From Aeromicrobium camelliae (GTDB lineage: Bacteria > Actinomycetota > Actinomycetes > Propionibacteriales > Nocardioidaceae), in NCBI RefSeq assembly GCF_003850045.1, contig NZ_RQJX01000002.1, positions 62,001-126,000 of the forward strand: a stretch of 64,000 bases of DNA. Reading direction: 5' to 3'. This document shows positions 42,809 through 50,185 of the stretch, piece after piece. Under the pieces are notes generated by a model, which saw only the letters and a list, made by a program, of their open reading frames with translations, searched no databases and was not told the origin of the DNA. The stretch's first letter is position 1, and each line of letters begins with the position of its first letter. Position numbers and translations under genes: made by a program.

Positions 42809-43368
42809 CCGAATCGCCCACGCCGTACGTTCTCGACGCGGACACGATGACCGGTGGCATGCGCCCCATCCGGCAGGCTGTCCTGTCCATCGGATCGAAC
42901 CTGGGTGATCGCGCCGGACGACTGCAGGGCGCCGTGTCGGCCCTGGAGGACACCCCCGAGGTCACCGTGGTCGCCATCTCCTCGGTCTACGAGACCGAGC
43001 CGGTCGGTGCGCCGGAGGACTCCGGCAAGTTCCTCAACGCCGTCGTCCTCATCGACACCACGCTCACCGTCCACACGCTGCTGGACCGCGCCATGGCCAT
43101 CGAGGACGCCTTCGGGCGCGAGCGCGGCGAGCCGGGCGCTCCGCGCACCCTCGATGTCGACATCATCGTCGTGGGCGATCGCATCGCCGACGACGAGCAG
43201 CTGACGCTCCCGCACCCGCGCGCCCACGAGCGCGCCTTCGTGCTCGTCCCGTGGCTCGAGGTCGACCCCGAGGGCGAGATCCCCGGCAAGGGGTTCGTCG
43301 CCGACCTCATCGGCGACATCGACACCTCGGGCGTCGTGAAGCGCGAGGACGTCGAGATCATCTTGTGA
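42805..43368 (+). CDS. folK: 2-amino-4-hydroxy-6-hydroxymethyldihydropteridine pyrophosphokinase
   Basis: A 187-residue HPPK supplying the pyrophosphorylated pterin to FolP. After a 22-residue non-conserved N-terminus come the family blocks AVLSIGSNLGDRAGRLQGAV, SSVYETEPVGAPEDSGKFLNAVV, ERGEPGAPRTLDVDIIVVG (Mg2+-binding DVDI) and LPHPRAHERAFVLVPWLE. The GTG at 42805 overlaps folB by 4 nt. Confidence 0.96.
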   Translation: MTESPTPYVLDADTMTGGMRPIRQAVLSIGSNLGDRAGRLQGAVSALEDTPEVTVVAISSVYETEPVGAPEDSGKFLNAVVLIDTTLTVHTLLDRAMAIEDAFGRERGEPGAPRTLDVDIIVVGDRIADDEQLTLPHPRAHERAFVLVPWLEVDPEGEIPGKGFVADLIGDIDTSGVVKREDVEIIL

Positions 43369-43375
43369 CGTCGCC

Positions 43376-43855
43376 ATGAGGCGGGCCAAGCGCAGCTCGG
43401 CGCTCTACGTCACCGCGCTCCTCGCGGTCGGTCTCATCATCGGCCGGCTGCTCCCGCCGTTGGCGGTGCGGTTCGAGGGGCAGGCGCCGCGGCCCAGCTG
43501 GGCCGCGGCCGTCATTCTCGCCACCGGTGCCGTCATCGTCGGCGGCCTGGCGTGGAACACATGGCAGACGCTGCACCGTCGCAAGCTGACGATGCACGTC
43601 GATCGGGCGATCCAGCTGCTGGCCATCGCGAAGTCCTGCATCATGGTCGGCGCGGTCTTCGCCGGCGGCTACGGGGGCTTCGCGCTCGCCTACATCGACG
43701 TCGACAGCGTCCTGGGTCGCGAACGCCTCCTGCACAGCGGAGCGGCGGCGCTTGCGGCCGCCCTCCTGCTCGCTGCCGCACTGCTCCTGGAATGGGCCTG
43801 CCAGCTGCCCGGCGGCGACGACGAGGAGAAGGACGCCGCGGCCTCTCCGGCCTGA
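43376..43855 (+). CDS. DUF3180 membrane protein
   Basis: A 159-residue protein with four TM helices (about 10-27, 41-59, 80-104, 120-138) and an RxKLTMHVDRAIQLLAIAKSCIMVGAVFAGGYGGFAL core typical of DUF3180. It follows folK in most actinobacteria. Its function is unknown. It ends the ftsH-fol unit; a long hairpin lies 31 nt downstream. Confidence 0.9.
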   Translation: MRRAKRSSALYVTALLAVGLIIGRLLPPLAVRFEGQAPRPSWAAAVILATGAVIVGGLAWNTWQTLHRRKLTMHVDRAIQLLAIAKSCIMVGAVFAGGYGGFALAYIDVDSVLGRERLLHSGAAALAAALLLAAALLLEWACQLPGGDDEEKDAAASPA

Positions 43856-43885
43856 CCCATCCCCGCTCCCGCCAACCAGGACTCC

Positions 43886-43967
43886 CGCGAGTGGTGCAGA
43901 TTCGCGCTCGGCGGAGCGGATGCGTCGCGCAGTCGCACCACTCGCCGAGAAATCTGCACCACTCGCG
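43886..43967. terminator. Long imperfect hairpin between convergent genes
   Basis: CGCGAGTGGTGCAGATT (43886-43902) and its exact inverse (43951-43967) form a 17-bp stem; CTCGGCG/CGCCGAG (43908-43914 and 43943-43949) extends it inward. GCACCACTCGC occurs twice on the right side (43935-43945, 43956-43966). It is placed between the DUF3180 and DUF885 stops and could terminate both, but it also looks like a repeat element. Confidence 0.65.
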
Positions 43968-43979
43968 CGAGGAGGACCT

Positions 43980-45623
43980 TCAGCCGAGCAGCGACTCGCG
44001 GAGCGTGCCGAGTCCGACGCTGCCGACGGCGAGCGCGTCGGCGTGAAACCGCTTGAGGTCGTTGCCGTTCCGCTCGACCCAGTCGTCACGCAACCGTTCC
44101 CACTCGCGCTGACCGACCTTGTACGACGGCGCCTGGCCCGGCCAGCCCAGGTAGCGGTTCGCCTCGAACTGGACGAAGCCCTCGTTCATGTTGACGTGCT
44201 GAGCCAGGAAACCGAACGCATCATCGCCGGTCCACGGGCCCGAGCCGTCGGGCTTCGGCAGCCCGAGGTGCACGCCGATGTCGAGGACGACTCGCGCGGC
44301 GCGCATGCGCTGTCCGTCGAGCATCCCGAGCCGGTCCGCGGGCGTTGCGAGATACCCGAGTTCGTCCATGAGTCGCTCGGCGTACAGCGCCCAGCCCTCC
44401 CCGTGCCCGGAGTTCCAATTGAATCGGCGCCACGCGTTGAGCTGGTTGTACTCGGCCACCGCGAGACCCAGCTGGAGGTGATGACCCGGAACGCCCTCGT
44501 GATAGACGGTCGTCAGTTCGCGCCAGGTGTCGAACCGTGTGACCCCGGCCGGCACGCTCCACCACATGCGGCCCGGCCGCGAGAAGTCCTCGGTGGGCGG
44601 GGTGTAGTAGATGCCGCCCTCGTCCGTCGGCGCGATCATGCACTCGAGGCGGCGTAGCGGTTCGGGGATGTCGAAGTGCGTCGAACCGAGCTCGGCGATC
44701 GCCTGGTCGCTCACGCGCTGCATCCATGCTTGGAGCGCGTCGGTGCCCTCCAACTGCATCGACGGGTCGGTCTCGAGGTGCGCGATGGCCTCGCCGACGG
44801 TGGCACCGGGGAGGATCTCGTCGGCGATCGCCTCCTGTTCGGCGACCATCCGCGCCAGTTCCTCCAGGCCCCAGGCGTACGTCTCCTCGAGGTCGATCTC
44901 CATGCCGACGAAGCCGCGCGAGGCAAGCGCGTACAGCTCCCGACCGACGCCGTCGTGCACGGTGGCGACCGGAGCGAGATCGCGCTCGAGGAAGTCGGCC
45001 AGCCGGATGTACGCCGCACTGGCGTCGGCGGCGGCGGAGGCGAGCTCGGTCCGGCGGTTCTCCGGACCGCGTCGAGCGAGCGCGATGAAGAAGTTGTCCG
45101 GGAGGGTCTGCTTGCGGGCTTGGGCGAGGACCTCGGCGACCTGACGCACCGCGGGCGTGTTGCCGGCCGCGATGCCGGCTTCGAGCGAGGCGATGTAGCC
45201 GTCGACCGCGGTGGGAAGCTGGCGCATCCGCATCGCCACGTGCTCCCAGTCGTCGTCGCTGTCGGTGGCCATCAGGTCGAAGATGTCGCGGAGGTTCTGC
45301 GTGGGCGAGGCGATGACGTTGAGGTCGCGCTGCCAGAACCCCGCCTCGTACTGCTCGATCGCCAACTCGAGGGTGCGGACCAGCTCGGCCTGCGTGACCC
45401 GGTCGATCTCGTCGGTCACCTCGGTCCGCCGGGCAGCGGCGAGCGTCGACCGGGCGGCGTCGGCCGCGGCGGCATGGCCGTCGGGGGAGAGGTCGGCGCA
45501 CTGGCCCTCACGCCCCGGTCGGCCGAGTTCGACGTGCAGCTCGGGGTTGAGTTCCAGCAGGGCGTCCAACCACTGCTCGGCAAGGCGGTCCATGGGGGTC
45601 GCGGTGCGCGTGGCGTCGGTCAT
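43980..45623 (-). CDS. DUF885 family metallopeptidase-like protein
   Basis: A 547-residue protein of the DUF885 family. The zinc-binding region TTVYHEGVPGHHLQLGLAV holds the HEGxPGHH variant of HExxH, and WNSGHGEGWALYAERLMDELGY supplies the probable Glu ligand. C-terminal blocks LGWPGQAPSYKVGQREW and RFHADALAVGSVGL are typical. No signal peptide is seen, so a cytoplasmic peptidase is likely; its substrate is unknown. The ATG at 45623 has a TAGGGT box 6 nt upstream and is divergent from the sterol-carrier-like gene. Confidence 0.9.
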   Translation of the reverse strand: MTDATRTATPMDRLAEQWLDALLELNPELHVELGRPGREGQCADLSPDGHAAAADAARSTLAAARRTEVTDEIDRVTQAELVRTLELAIEQYEAGFWQRDLNVIASPTQNLRDIFDLMATDSDDDWEHVAMRMRQLPTAVDGYIASLEAGIAAGNTPAVRQVAEVLAQARKQTLPDNFFIALARRGPENRRTELASAAADASAAYIRLADFLERDLAPVATVHDGVGRELYALASRGFVGMEIDLEETYAWGLEELARMVAEQEAIADEILPGATVGEAIAHLETDPSMQLEGTDALQAWMQRVSDQAIAELGSTHFDIPEPLRRLECMIAPTDEGGIYYTPPTEDFSRPGRMWWSVPAGVTRFDTWRELTTVYHEGVPGHHLQLGLAVAEYNQLNAWRRFNWNSGHGEGWALYAERLMDELGYLATPADRLGMLDGQRMRAARVVLDIGVHLGLPKPDGSGPWTGDDAFGFLAQHVNMNEGFVQFEANRYLGWPGQAPSYKVGQREWERLRDDWVERNGNDLKRFHADALAVGSVGLGTLRESLLG

Positions 45624-45629
45624 GTCCCG

Positions 45630-45635
45630 ACCCTA
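45630..45635 (-). promoter_or_regulatory. -10 box of the DUF885 gene (leaderless type)
   Basis: TAGGGT on the minus strand, 6 nt before the ATG at 45623. Confidence 0.5.
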
Positions 45636-45659
45636 TGACGCCGCTGCGGCGCTCGTCTC

Positions 45660-45665
45660 TACGCT
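45660..45665 (+). promoter_or_regulatory. -10 box of the sterol-carrier-like gene (leaderless type)
   Basis: TACGCT 6 nt before the GTG at 45672; divergent from the DUF885 promoter 25 bp away. Confidence 0.5.
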
Positions 45666-45671
45666 GGCTCC

Positions 45672-46019
45672 GTGGCCCGTCGTCTCACGCCTCTGCCCGC
45701 TGCCGAGTTCGCCGACCTGTGCGAGCGTCTGGATGCGGGCACCGCCGACCGATCCGACCTCAAGGCCGCCGTCAAGCACCTGCTCGCGCTTCTCGTCCAA
45801 CGAGCGCCGGGCACGAGCGTCGAGGTCCGCGTCCCGCCGTTCGCGGCCGTTCAGTGCATCGAAGGTGCGCGCCACACACGCGGTACTCCACCGGCCGTCG
45901 TCGAGATGGACGCCGCGACGTGGATCGCGCTCGCTCGCGGACGCATCGCGTGGGCCGACGCCCAGGTGCGCGCGAGCGGCGAACGATCAGACCTCAGCCC
46001 CTACCTCCCGCTGACGTGA
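45672..46019 (+). CDS. Sterol-carrier-family (bacterial SCP) protein
   Basis: A 115-residue protein: LKAAVKHLLALLVQRAPGTSVEVRVPPFAAVQCIEGARHTRGTPPAVVEMDAATWIALARGRIAWADAQVRASGERSDLSPYLPL. This is the actinobacterial sterol-carrier-like domain, usually found close to purF and purM; here it is 8 kb from them. It may bind a lipid or purine intermediate, but no function is known. Start GTG 45672 is supported by the box 6 nt upstream. Confidence 0.85.
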   Translation: MARRLTPLPAAEFADLCERLDAGTADRSDLKAAVKHLLALLVQRAPGTSVEVRVPPFAAVQCIEGARHTRGTPPAVVEMDAATWIALARGRIAWADAQVRASGERSDLSPYLPLT

Positions 46020-46039
46020 TCGGCTAGGGACGGCCGTCA

Positions 46040-46702
46040 TCACGTGCTCGCTTGCAGCGGCAGGTGCCGGTCGTGCGTGGCGGGTGCGTCGTCGATCTGT
46101 CGGCTATGCGCCACGAGCGCCTCGTAGTCCACGGCGATCCCGCGGAGGAGAGTGACCACGGCACGCTCGATGTCGTCGCTTCCCAGCGGAACTTCTCCGA
46201 ATATCGCGCGGTAATGAGGAATCGCCCCGAGCATATCGACGGTCAGATCGAGGTCGAGGTCGTCGCGCAGGTCCCCGCGCTCGACGGCGTTCACGAGGGT
46301 ATGCCGCACCGCGTCGCGGGCTGGATCGAAGAGTCCTTCGATGAAGGCCCTCCGAAGGTCGTCATCGCCCGCGCAATCGGCGAGGAGCGGTCCCAAGACC
46401 GTGACGTATCGATTCCCGAAGGCGTGAGCGAAGAGCCCGATCGACTCGTGAAGGTCGCACAAGGTGCAGGCCGTATCAGGGGCGCGAATGGTGCGGAGTT
46501 CGCGATGGAGTGCTGCGATGACGAGTCGTTCGCGGGACGGCCAGCGGCGGTACAGCGCGGGTTTCGTCGCGCCAGCGCGCGCGGCGACCGCCGAGATGGT
46601 CAACCGCTGATACCCCACCTCGTCGAGGAGTTCGACCGTTGCACCGAGTACCGCCCGATCGATGGCTTCGTCGCGAGGACGACCGGGGCTGGACGTGGCC
46701 AT
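46040..46702 (-). CDS. TetR-family repressor of the adjacent efflux gene
   Basis: A 220-residue TetR protein. The HTH (12-60) reads RDEAIDRAVLGATVELLDEVGYQRLTISAVAARAGATKPALYRRWPSRERLVIAAL, with recognition helix TKPALYRRW, followed by a TetR_C-like ligand domain. It is divergent from an MFS exporter gene, and a perfect 25-bp palindrome (46717-46741) fills the space between their starts. This is the classic arrangement of a drug-responsive repressor and its pump. A TAATCT box 6 nt before the ATG predicts a leaderless message. Confidence 0.93.
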   Translation of the reverse strand: MATSSPGRPRDEAIDRAVLGATVELLDEVGYQRLTISAVAARAGATKPALYRRWPSRERLVIAALHRELRTIRAPDTACTLCDLHESIGLFAHAFGNRYVTVLGPLLADCAGDDDLRRAFIEGLFDPARDAVRHTLVNAVERGDLRDDLDLDLTVDMLGAIPHYRAIFGEVPLGSDDIERAVVTLLRGIAVDYEALVAHSRQIDDAPATHDRHLPLQAST

Positions 46703-46708
46703 GCGGAC

Positions 46709-46714
46709 AGATTA
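46709..46714 (-). promoter_or_regulatory. -10 box of the tetR gene
   Basis: TAATCT on the minus strand, 6 nt before the ATG at 46702 and immediately beside the operator palindrome. Confidence 0.5.
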
Positions 46715-46716
46715 GC

Positions 46717-46741
46717 ATTCCGTTACGAGACGTAACGGAAT
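46717..46741. promoter_or_regulatory. TetR operator palindrome
   Basis: ATTCCGTTACG-AGA-CGTAACGGAAT: perfect 11-bp arms around a 3-bp centre, between tetR and the MFS gene. It would cover the upstream promoter elements of both genes. Confidence 0.8.
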
Positions 46742-46754
46742 GAAAGGGATGACC

Positions 46755-48269
46755 ATGTCACGACCGCACGCCGGATCTCCGGCGAGAGCCGACCGCCGCT
46801 GGTTCGGCCTCGCCGTGTTGGCGCTACCCACGCTGCTGGTCTCCATGGACTTGTCGGTGCTCGTGCTCGCGCTACCGACCCTCAGCAGAGACCTCGGTGC
46901 GACGGGGGTGGAAGCGCTCTGGATCACCGACATCTATGGATTCGTGATCGCCGGGCTCCTCATCGTGATGGGGGTGGTGGGGGACCGGATCGGCCGGCGT
47001 CGGCTGCTCGTCGTCGGGGCCCTCGGATTCGGCGTCACGAGCCTGCTTGCGGCCGTGTCGACGAGCGCGGACATGCTGATTCTCGCCCGCGCTCTTCAAG
47101 GCGTCGCCGGCGCGACCCTCATGCCGTCGACCCTGGCGCTCATTCGCACACTCTTCACCGGACGCGAGCGGACCTTCGCCATCTCGATCTGGGCGACCTG
47201 CTTCTCGGTCGGCGCGGTGCTCGGTCCGCTTGTCGCTGGTGTGTTGTTGGCTCGGTTCGACTGGGGGTCGGTCTTCCTCATCAATCTTCCCTTGATGGCG
47301 TTGCTGGTCATCGCCGCGCCCCTGCTGCTTCCCGAGTCGAAGGAGGAGGTGGTGCCGCCGCTGGACGTGCTCGGGGCGGGGCTGCTCGTCTGCACGATGC
47401 TGGCCGGGGTCTACAGCGTGAAACACGGGGCGAGGGAGGGCCTGACGAGCGCGGTAGTCGCTGCGATGCTCATCGCCGTCGTCTCGGCCGGAGCGTTCGT
47501 CCGGAGGCAGAACGCGGCGACGCACCCGCTTCTCAACCTGTCGCTCTTTCGCGTTCCGGCGTTCTCGGTCTCGCTGATGACCAACGTCACCCTCGGTCTG
47601 TGCATGGCTGGCATCTACCTGCTCACCGCGCAGTTCCTGCAGCTCGTGGTGGGGCTCTCCGCGCTGCAGACGGCTCTGTTGATGTTGCCGCAAACCGCGT
47701 TGCTCATCATGGCGTCGCTGATCACGGGTCGTCTCACTCGGCGCTTCCCGGTCACGTCGATCATCGGTGGCGGTCTCGTGCTGGCTGCGGCGGGACTGAT
47801 GATCGTGGCGCAAGCAGAACCGTCAAGTGGCGTCGTTCCCATTGTTCTCGGCACGTCCGTCATGGCCTTGGGATTCGCGCCCGTGGGCGTCCTCGGTCCT
47901 GATCTGATCCTCTCCACCGCCCCGGCGGAAAGCGCCGGAGCCGCGGCGGCACTCTCTGAGACCGGCAACGAACTCGGTAATGCCGGGGGAATCGCGGTGC
48001 TCGGAAGCGCGAGCATGGCGGTCTACCAGTGGCGCTTGGGCGATGCGCCATCGGATGGAGGCGCCGCCGCGAACGCTGTTGTGTCCAGTCGTTCCTTGGA
48101 AGAGGGGCTTCGGCTCGCTGACGGTCGTTCCGAGGCGACGAGCGTCGTCGTCGACTCCTACGCGTCCGCGATGAGCTTCGTTGCGACAGGTGCTGCCATC
48201 GCGGTCCTGGCTCTCGCGGCTGCGGCCTTCATCCTTCTCCGCGGAGTGGAAGGTTCGACGCAGGGCTAG
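46755..48269 (+). CDS. MFS drug exporter, DHA2 (14-TM) family
   Basis: A 504-residue membrane protein with 14 hydrophobic segments. Typical DHA2 motifs: LLVSMDLSVLVLALPTLSRDLGA (TM1, D-x-x-V-x-x-x-ALP), GVVGDRIGRRRLLVVGALGFG (motif A) and RALQGVAGATLMPSTLALI (motif B), then WGSVFLINLPLMALLVI. It exports drugs or lipophilic compounds with protons. The ATG at 46755 is chosen because AAAGGG lies 6 nt upstream; an ATG at 46740 lies inside the operator palindrome. It is controlled by the divergent TetR. Confidence 0.92.
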   Translation: MSRPHAGSPARADRRWFGLAVLALPTLLVSMDLSVLVLALPTLSRDLGATGVEALWITDIYGFVIAGLLIVMGVVGDRIGRRRLLVVGALGFGVTSLLAAVSTSADMLILARALQGVAGATLMPSTLALIRTLFTGRERTFAISIWATCFSVGAVLGPLVAGVLLARFDWGSVFLINLPLMALLVIAAPLLLPESKEEVVPPLDVLGAGLLVCTMLAGVYSVKHGAREGLTSAVVAAMLIAVVSAGAFVRRQNAATHPLLNLSLFRVPAFSVSLMTNVTLGLCMAGIYLLTAQFLQLVVGLSALQTALLMLPQTALLIMASLITGRLTRRFPVTSIIGGGLVLAAAGLMIVAQAEPSSGVVPIVLGTSVMALGFAPVGVLGPDLILSTAPAESAGAAAALSETGNELGNAGGIAVLGSASMAVYQWRLGDAPSDGGAAANAVVSSRSLEEGLRLADGRSEATSVVVDSYASAMSFVATGAAIAVLALAAAAFILLRGVEGSTQG

Positions 48270-48280
48270 GGCCCGGCGGC

Positions 48281-48286
48281 TAACGT
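48281..48286 (+). promoter_or_regulatory. -10 box of the lytic transglycosylase gene (leaderless type)
   Basis: TAACGT 7 nt before the ATG at 48294. Confidence 0.5.
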
Positions 48287-48293
48287 CACCCGC

Positions 48294-49004
48294 ATGGCTC
48301 CCGTTCGCTCCGGTGCCGTCGCGGTGCTCCTGACCGTCGTTCTCGCAGGCTGCGGGTCGGCCGAGCCGGAGTTCACCGGCCCGGCCGCCGAGCCCGTCGA
48401 GGCGCCGGCCGGCGTGGAGAGGGGTGAGGCGGTCTCCTCGCTCGCCGACCCCGGCTGGGTCGCCCGGACGTCGACTGCCACGGGCATCCCCGCGCGGGTT
48501 CTCGCCGCCTACGCGGGCGCCGACCTTCGGGTCCGGGACGAGGACGGGTGTGTGGTCGGCTGGAACACTCTCGCCGGTATCGGGCAGATCGAGAGTCAGC
48601 ACGGCACGATCTTCGGGGGGAGCATCGGCGAGGACGGCCGCTCCACAGACGAGATCCGGGGGATTCCGTTGGACGGCACCCGCGGCACGCGGGAGATCCC
48701 CGACACCGACGGCGGCGAACTCGACGGCGACGACGTGTGGGACCGGGCGGTCGGGCCCCTGCAGTTCATCCCTCAGACGTGGGAGGAGTGGGGCGCGGAC
48801 GGGAGCGGGGACGGCGACGCCGACCCGCACCACATCGACGACGCAGCGCTCGCTGCCGCCCGCTATCTGTGCAGCGTCCCCGACGACGGACTCGACGACG
48901 ATCAAGGGTGGATCGCCGCCGTCCGGACCTACAACAACTCGGCGCAATATCAGCGCGACGTGGCATCGTCGGCCGAGGAGTACGCGCGACTCGCGGGCGA
49001 GTGA
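48294..49004 (+). CDS. Lytic murein transglycosylase lipoprotein
   Basis: A 236-residue secreted lipoprotein: signal peptide with lipobox LAGC (Cys20), then a lysozyme-like SLT domain. The catalytic Glu lies in LAGIGQIESQHG, with the supporting GPLQFIPQTWEEWGADGSGDGDADPHHIDDAALAAARYLC and TYNNSAQYQRDV blocks of the MltB-type family in actinobacteria. It cleaves peptidoglycan glycan strands to 1,6-anhydro products outside the membrane. It is followed by two glycosyltransferase genes. Confidence 0.92.
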   Translation: MAPVRSGAVAVLLTVVLAGCGSAEPEFTGPAAEPVEAPAGVERGEAVSSLADPGWVARTSTATGIPARVLAAYAGADLRVRDEDGCVVGWNTLAGIGQIESQHGTIFGGSIGEDGRSTDEIRGIPLDGTRGTREIPDTDGGELDGDDVWDRAVGPLQFIPQTWEEWGADGSGDGDADPHHIDDAALAAARYLCSVPDDGLDDDQGWIAAVRTYNNSAQYQRDVASSAEEYARLAGE

Positions 49005-49072
49005 ACGGAGTGGACGCACGGCGTCCACCGGGTGCTCGACTCCTCGTCACCCGACCGCGCCATGGTCGCACC

Positions 49073-50185
49073 GTGCGCATCGCTCAACTGGCCAGCTTCA
49101 TCGGTCCGCTGTCGGGCGGGATGAAGACCGCTGTCGCCGCCATCGGCCGAGGCTACGTCGAGTCGGGAGTCGAGCGGCTGCTCGTCGTGCCCGGACCTCG
49201 CGACCGTCGCGTGGAGACGGAGGAGGGTGACGTCGTGCAGTTGCGAGCTCCCCGGGTGGGTGGTGGCTACCGTCTGCTCGCGGAGCCCTGGCGGGTCGCC
49301 GACCTGCTCGACGACTTCGCCCCGACGAGCGTCGAGGTCAACGACAAGTCGACCCTGGTGCCGGCAGGGTGGTGGGCGCGTCGGCGCGGTGTGGGATCGG
49401 TGCTGTTCTCCCACGAACGGCTCGACCACATGGTGCCGATGCGCCTGGGAAGCGAGCCGGGAACTCGGATGCCGCTGCAGTGGTGGAACCGCACCATCAC
49501 GCGCGGCTTCGACGCGGTCGTGGTGACGTCGCGCTTCGCGCAGGCGGAGTTCCGATCCGTCCCGGCCGCCGAGGCGCTCTTGCACCGGGTGCCGCTCGGC
49601 GTCGATCTCGAGTTGTTCTCGCCGCCGCCGCGGCGGCAGCCGTCCGACGTCCTGCGACTCGTCCATGCCGGTCGGCTGTCCCGGGAGAAGTCGCCGGCCT
49701 TGGCGGTGGCCACCGCGGTCGAACTTCACCGACGGGGAGTCCCCGTACGGCTCGACGTGTACGGCGAAGGCCCACAGCGCGACGAACTGGTGCAGGCTGC
49801 TGGGGACGCCCCCGTCGTGTTCCACGGCCACGTGGCGGACCGGCGCGTGCTGGCCGCCCACCTCGGTGCCGCGGACATCGCGTTATCGGTGTGCCCGGGC
49901 GAGACCTTCGGGCTTGCCGTGCTCGAAGCACTCGCGTGCGGGACCCCGGTCGTCACCGCTGACCGCGGTGGCGCCCGCGAGCTGGTGTGCGCGCGTTCAG
50001 GTCGGTGGGGCGCCCCCGAGCCGGCGGCGCTGGCCGACGCCGTCCTCGCGCTCACCGCGCGCCCCGTCGACGAGACGCGCCGGGCCGCGCGGCAGCGCGC
50101 TGAACGGTTCCCCTGGGCGGCCACGGTCGGGCGCATGCTCGAGGTTCACGCGGCGGTGTCGCGGCGGATCGACGTCCCCGCCTGA
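49073..50185 (+). CDS. GT4-family glycosyltransferase (mannosyltransferase-like)
   Basis: A 370-residue GT-B enzyme. The N-terminus RIAQLASFIGPLSGGMKTAVAAIGRGYVESG carries the acceptor loop; LHRVPLGVDLELFSPP, LVHAGRLSREKSPALAVATAVEL, VYGEGPQRDEL and SVCPGETFGLAVLEALACGTPVVTADRGGARELV (E-x7-E) form the nucleotide-sugar domain. It resembles PimB-like and other GDP-mannose-using enzymes; the donor is inferred from the adjacent MptB-like gene. The GTG at 49073 gives the family N-terminus. Its last 40 nt overlap the 3' end of the convergent MptB-like gene. Confidence 0.87.
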   Translation: MRIAQLASFIGPLSGGMKTAVAAIGRGYVESGVERLLVVPGPRDRRVETEEGDVVQLRAPRVGGGYRLLAEPWRVADLLDDFAPTSVEVNDKSTLVPAGWWARRRGVGSVLFSHERLDHMVPMRLGSEPGTRMPLQWWNRTITRGFDAVVVTSRFAQAEFRSVPAAEALLHRVPLGVDLELFSPPPRRQPSDVLRLVHAGRLSREKSPALAVATAVELHRRGVPVRLDVYGEGPQRDELVQAAGDAPVVFHGHVADRRVLAAHLGAADIALSVCPGETFGLAVLEALACGTPVVTADRGGARELVCARSGRWGAPEPAALADAVLALTARPVDETRRAARQRAERFPWAATVGRMLEVHAAVSRRIDVPA

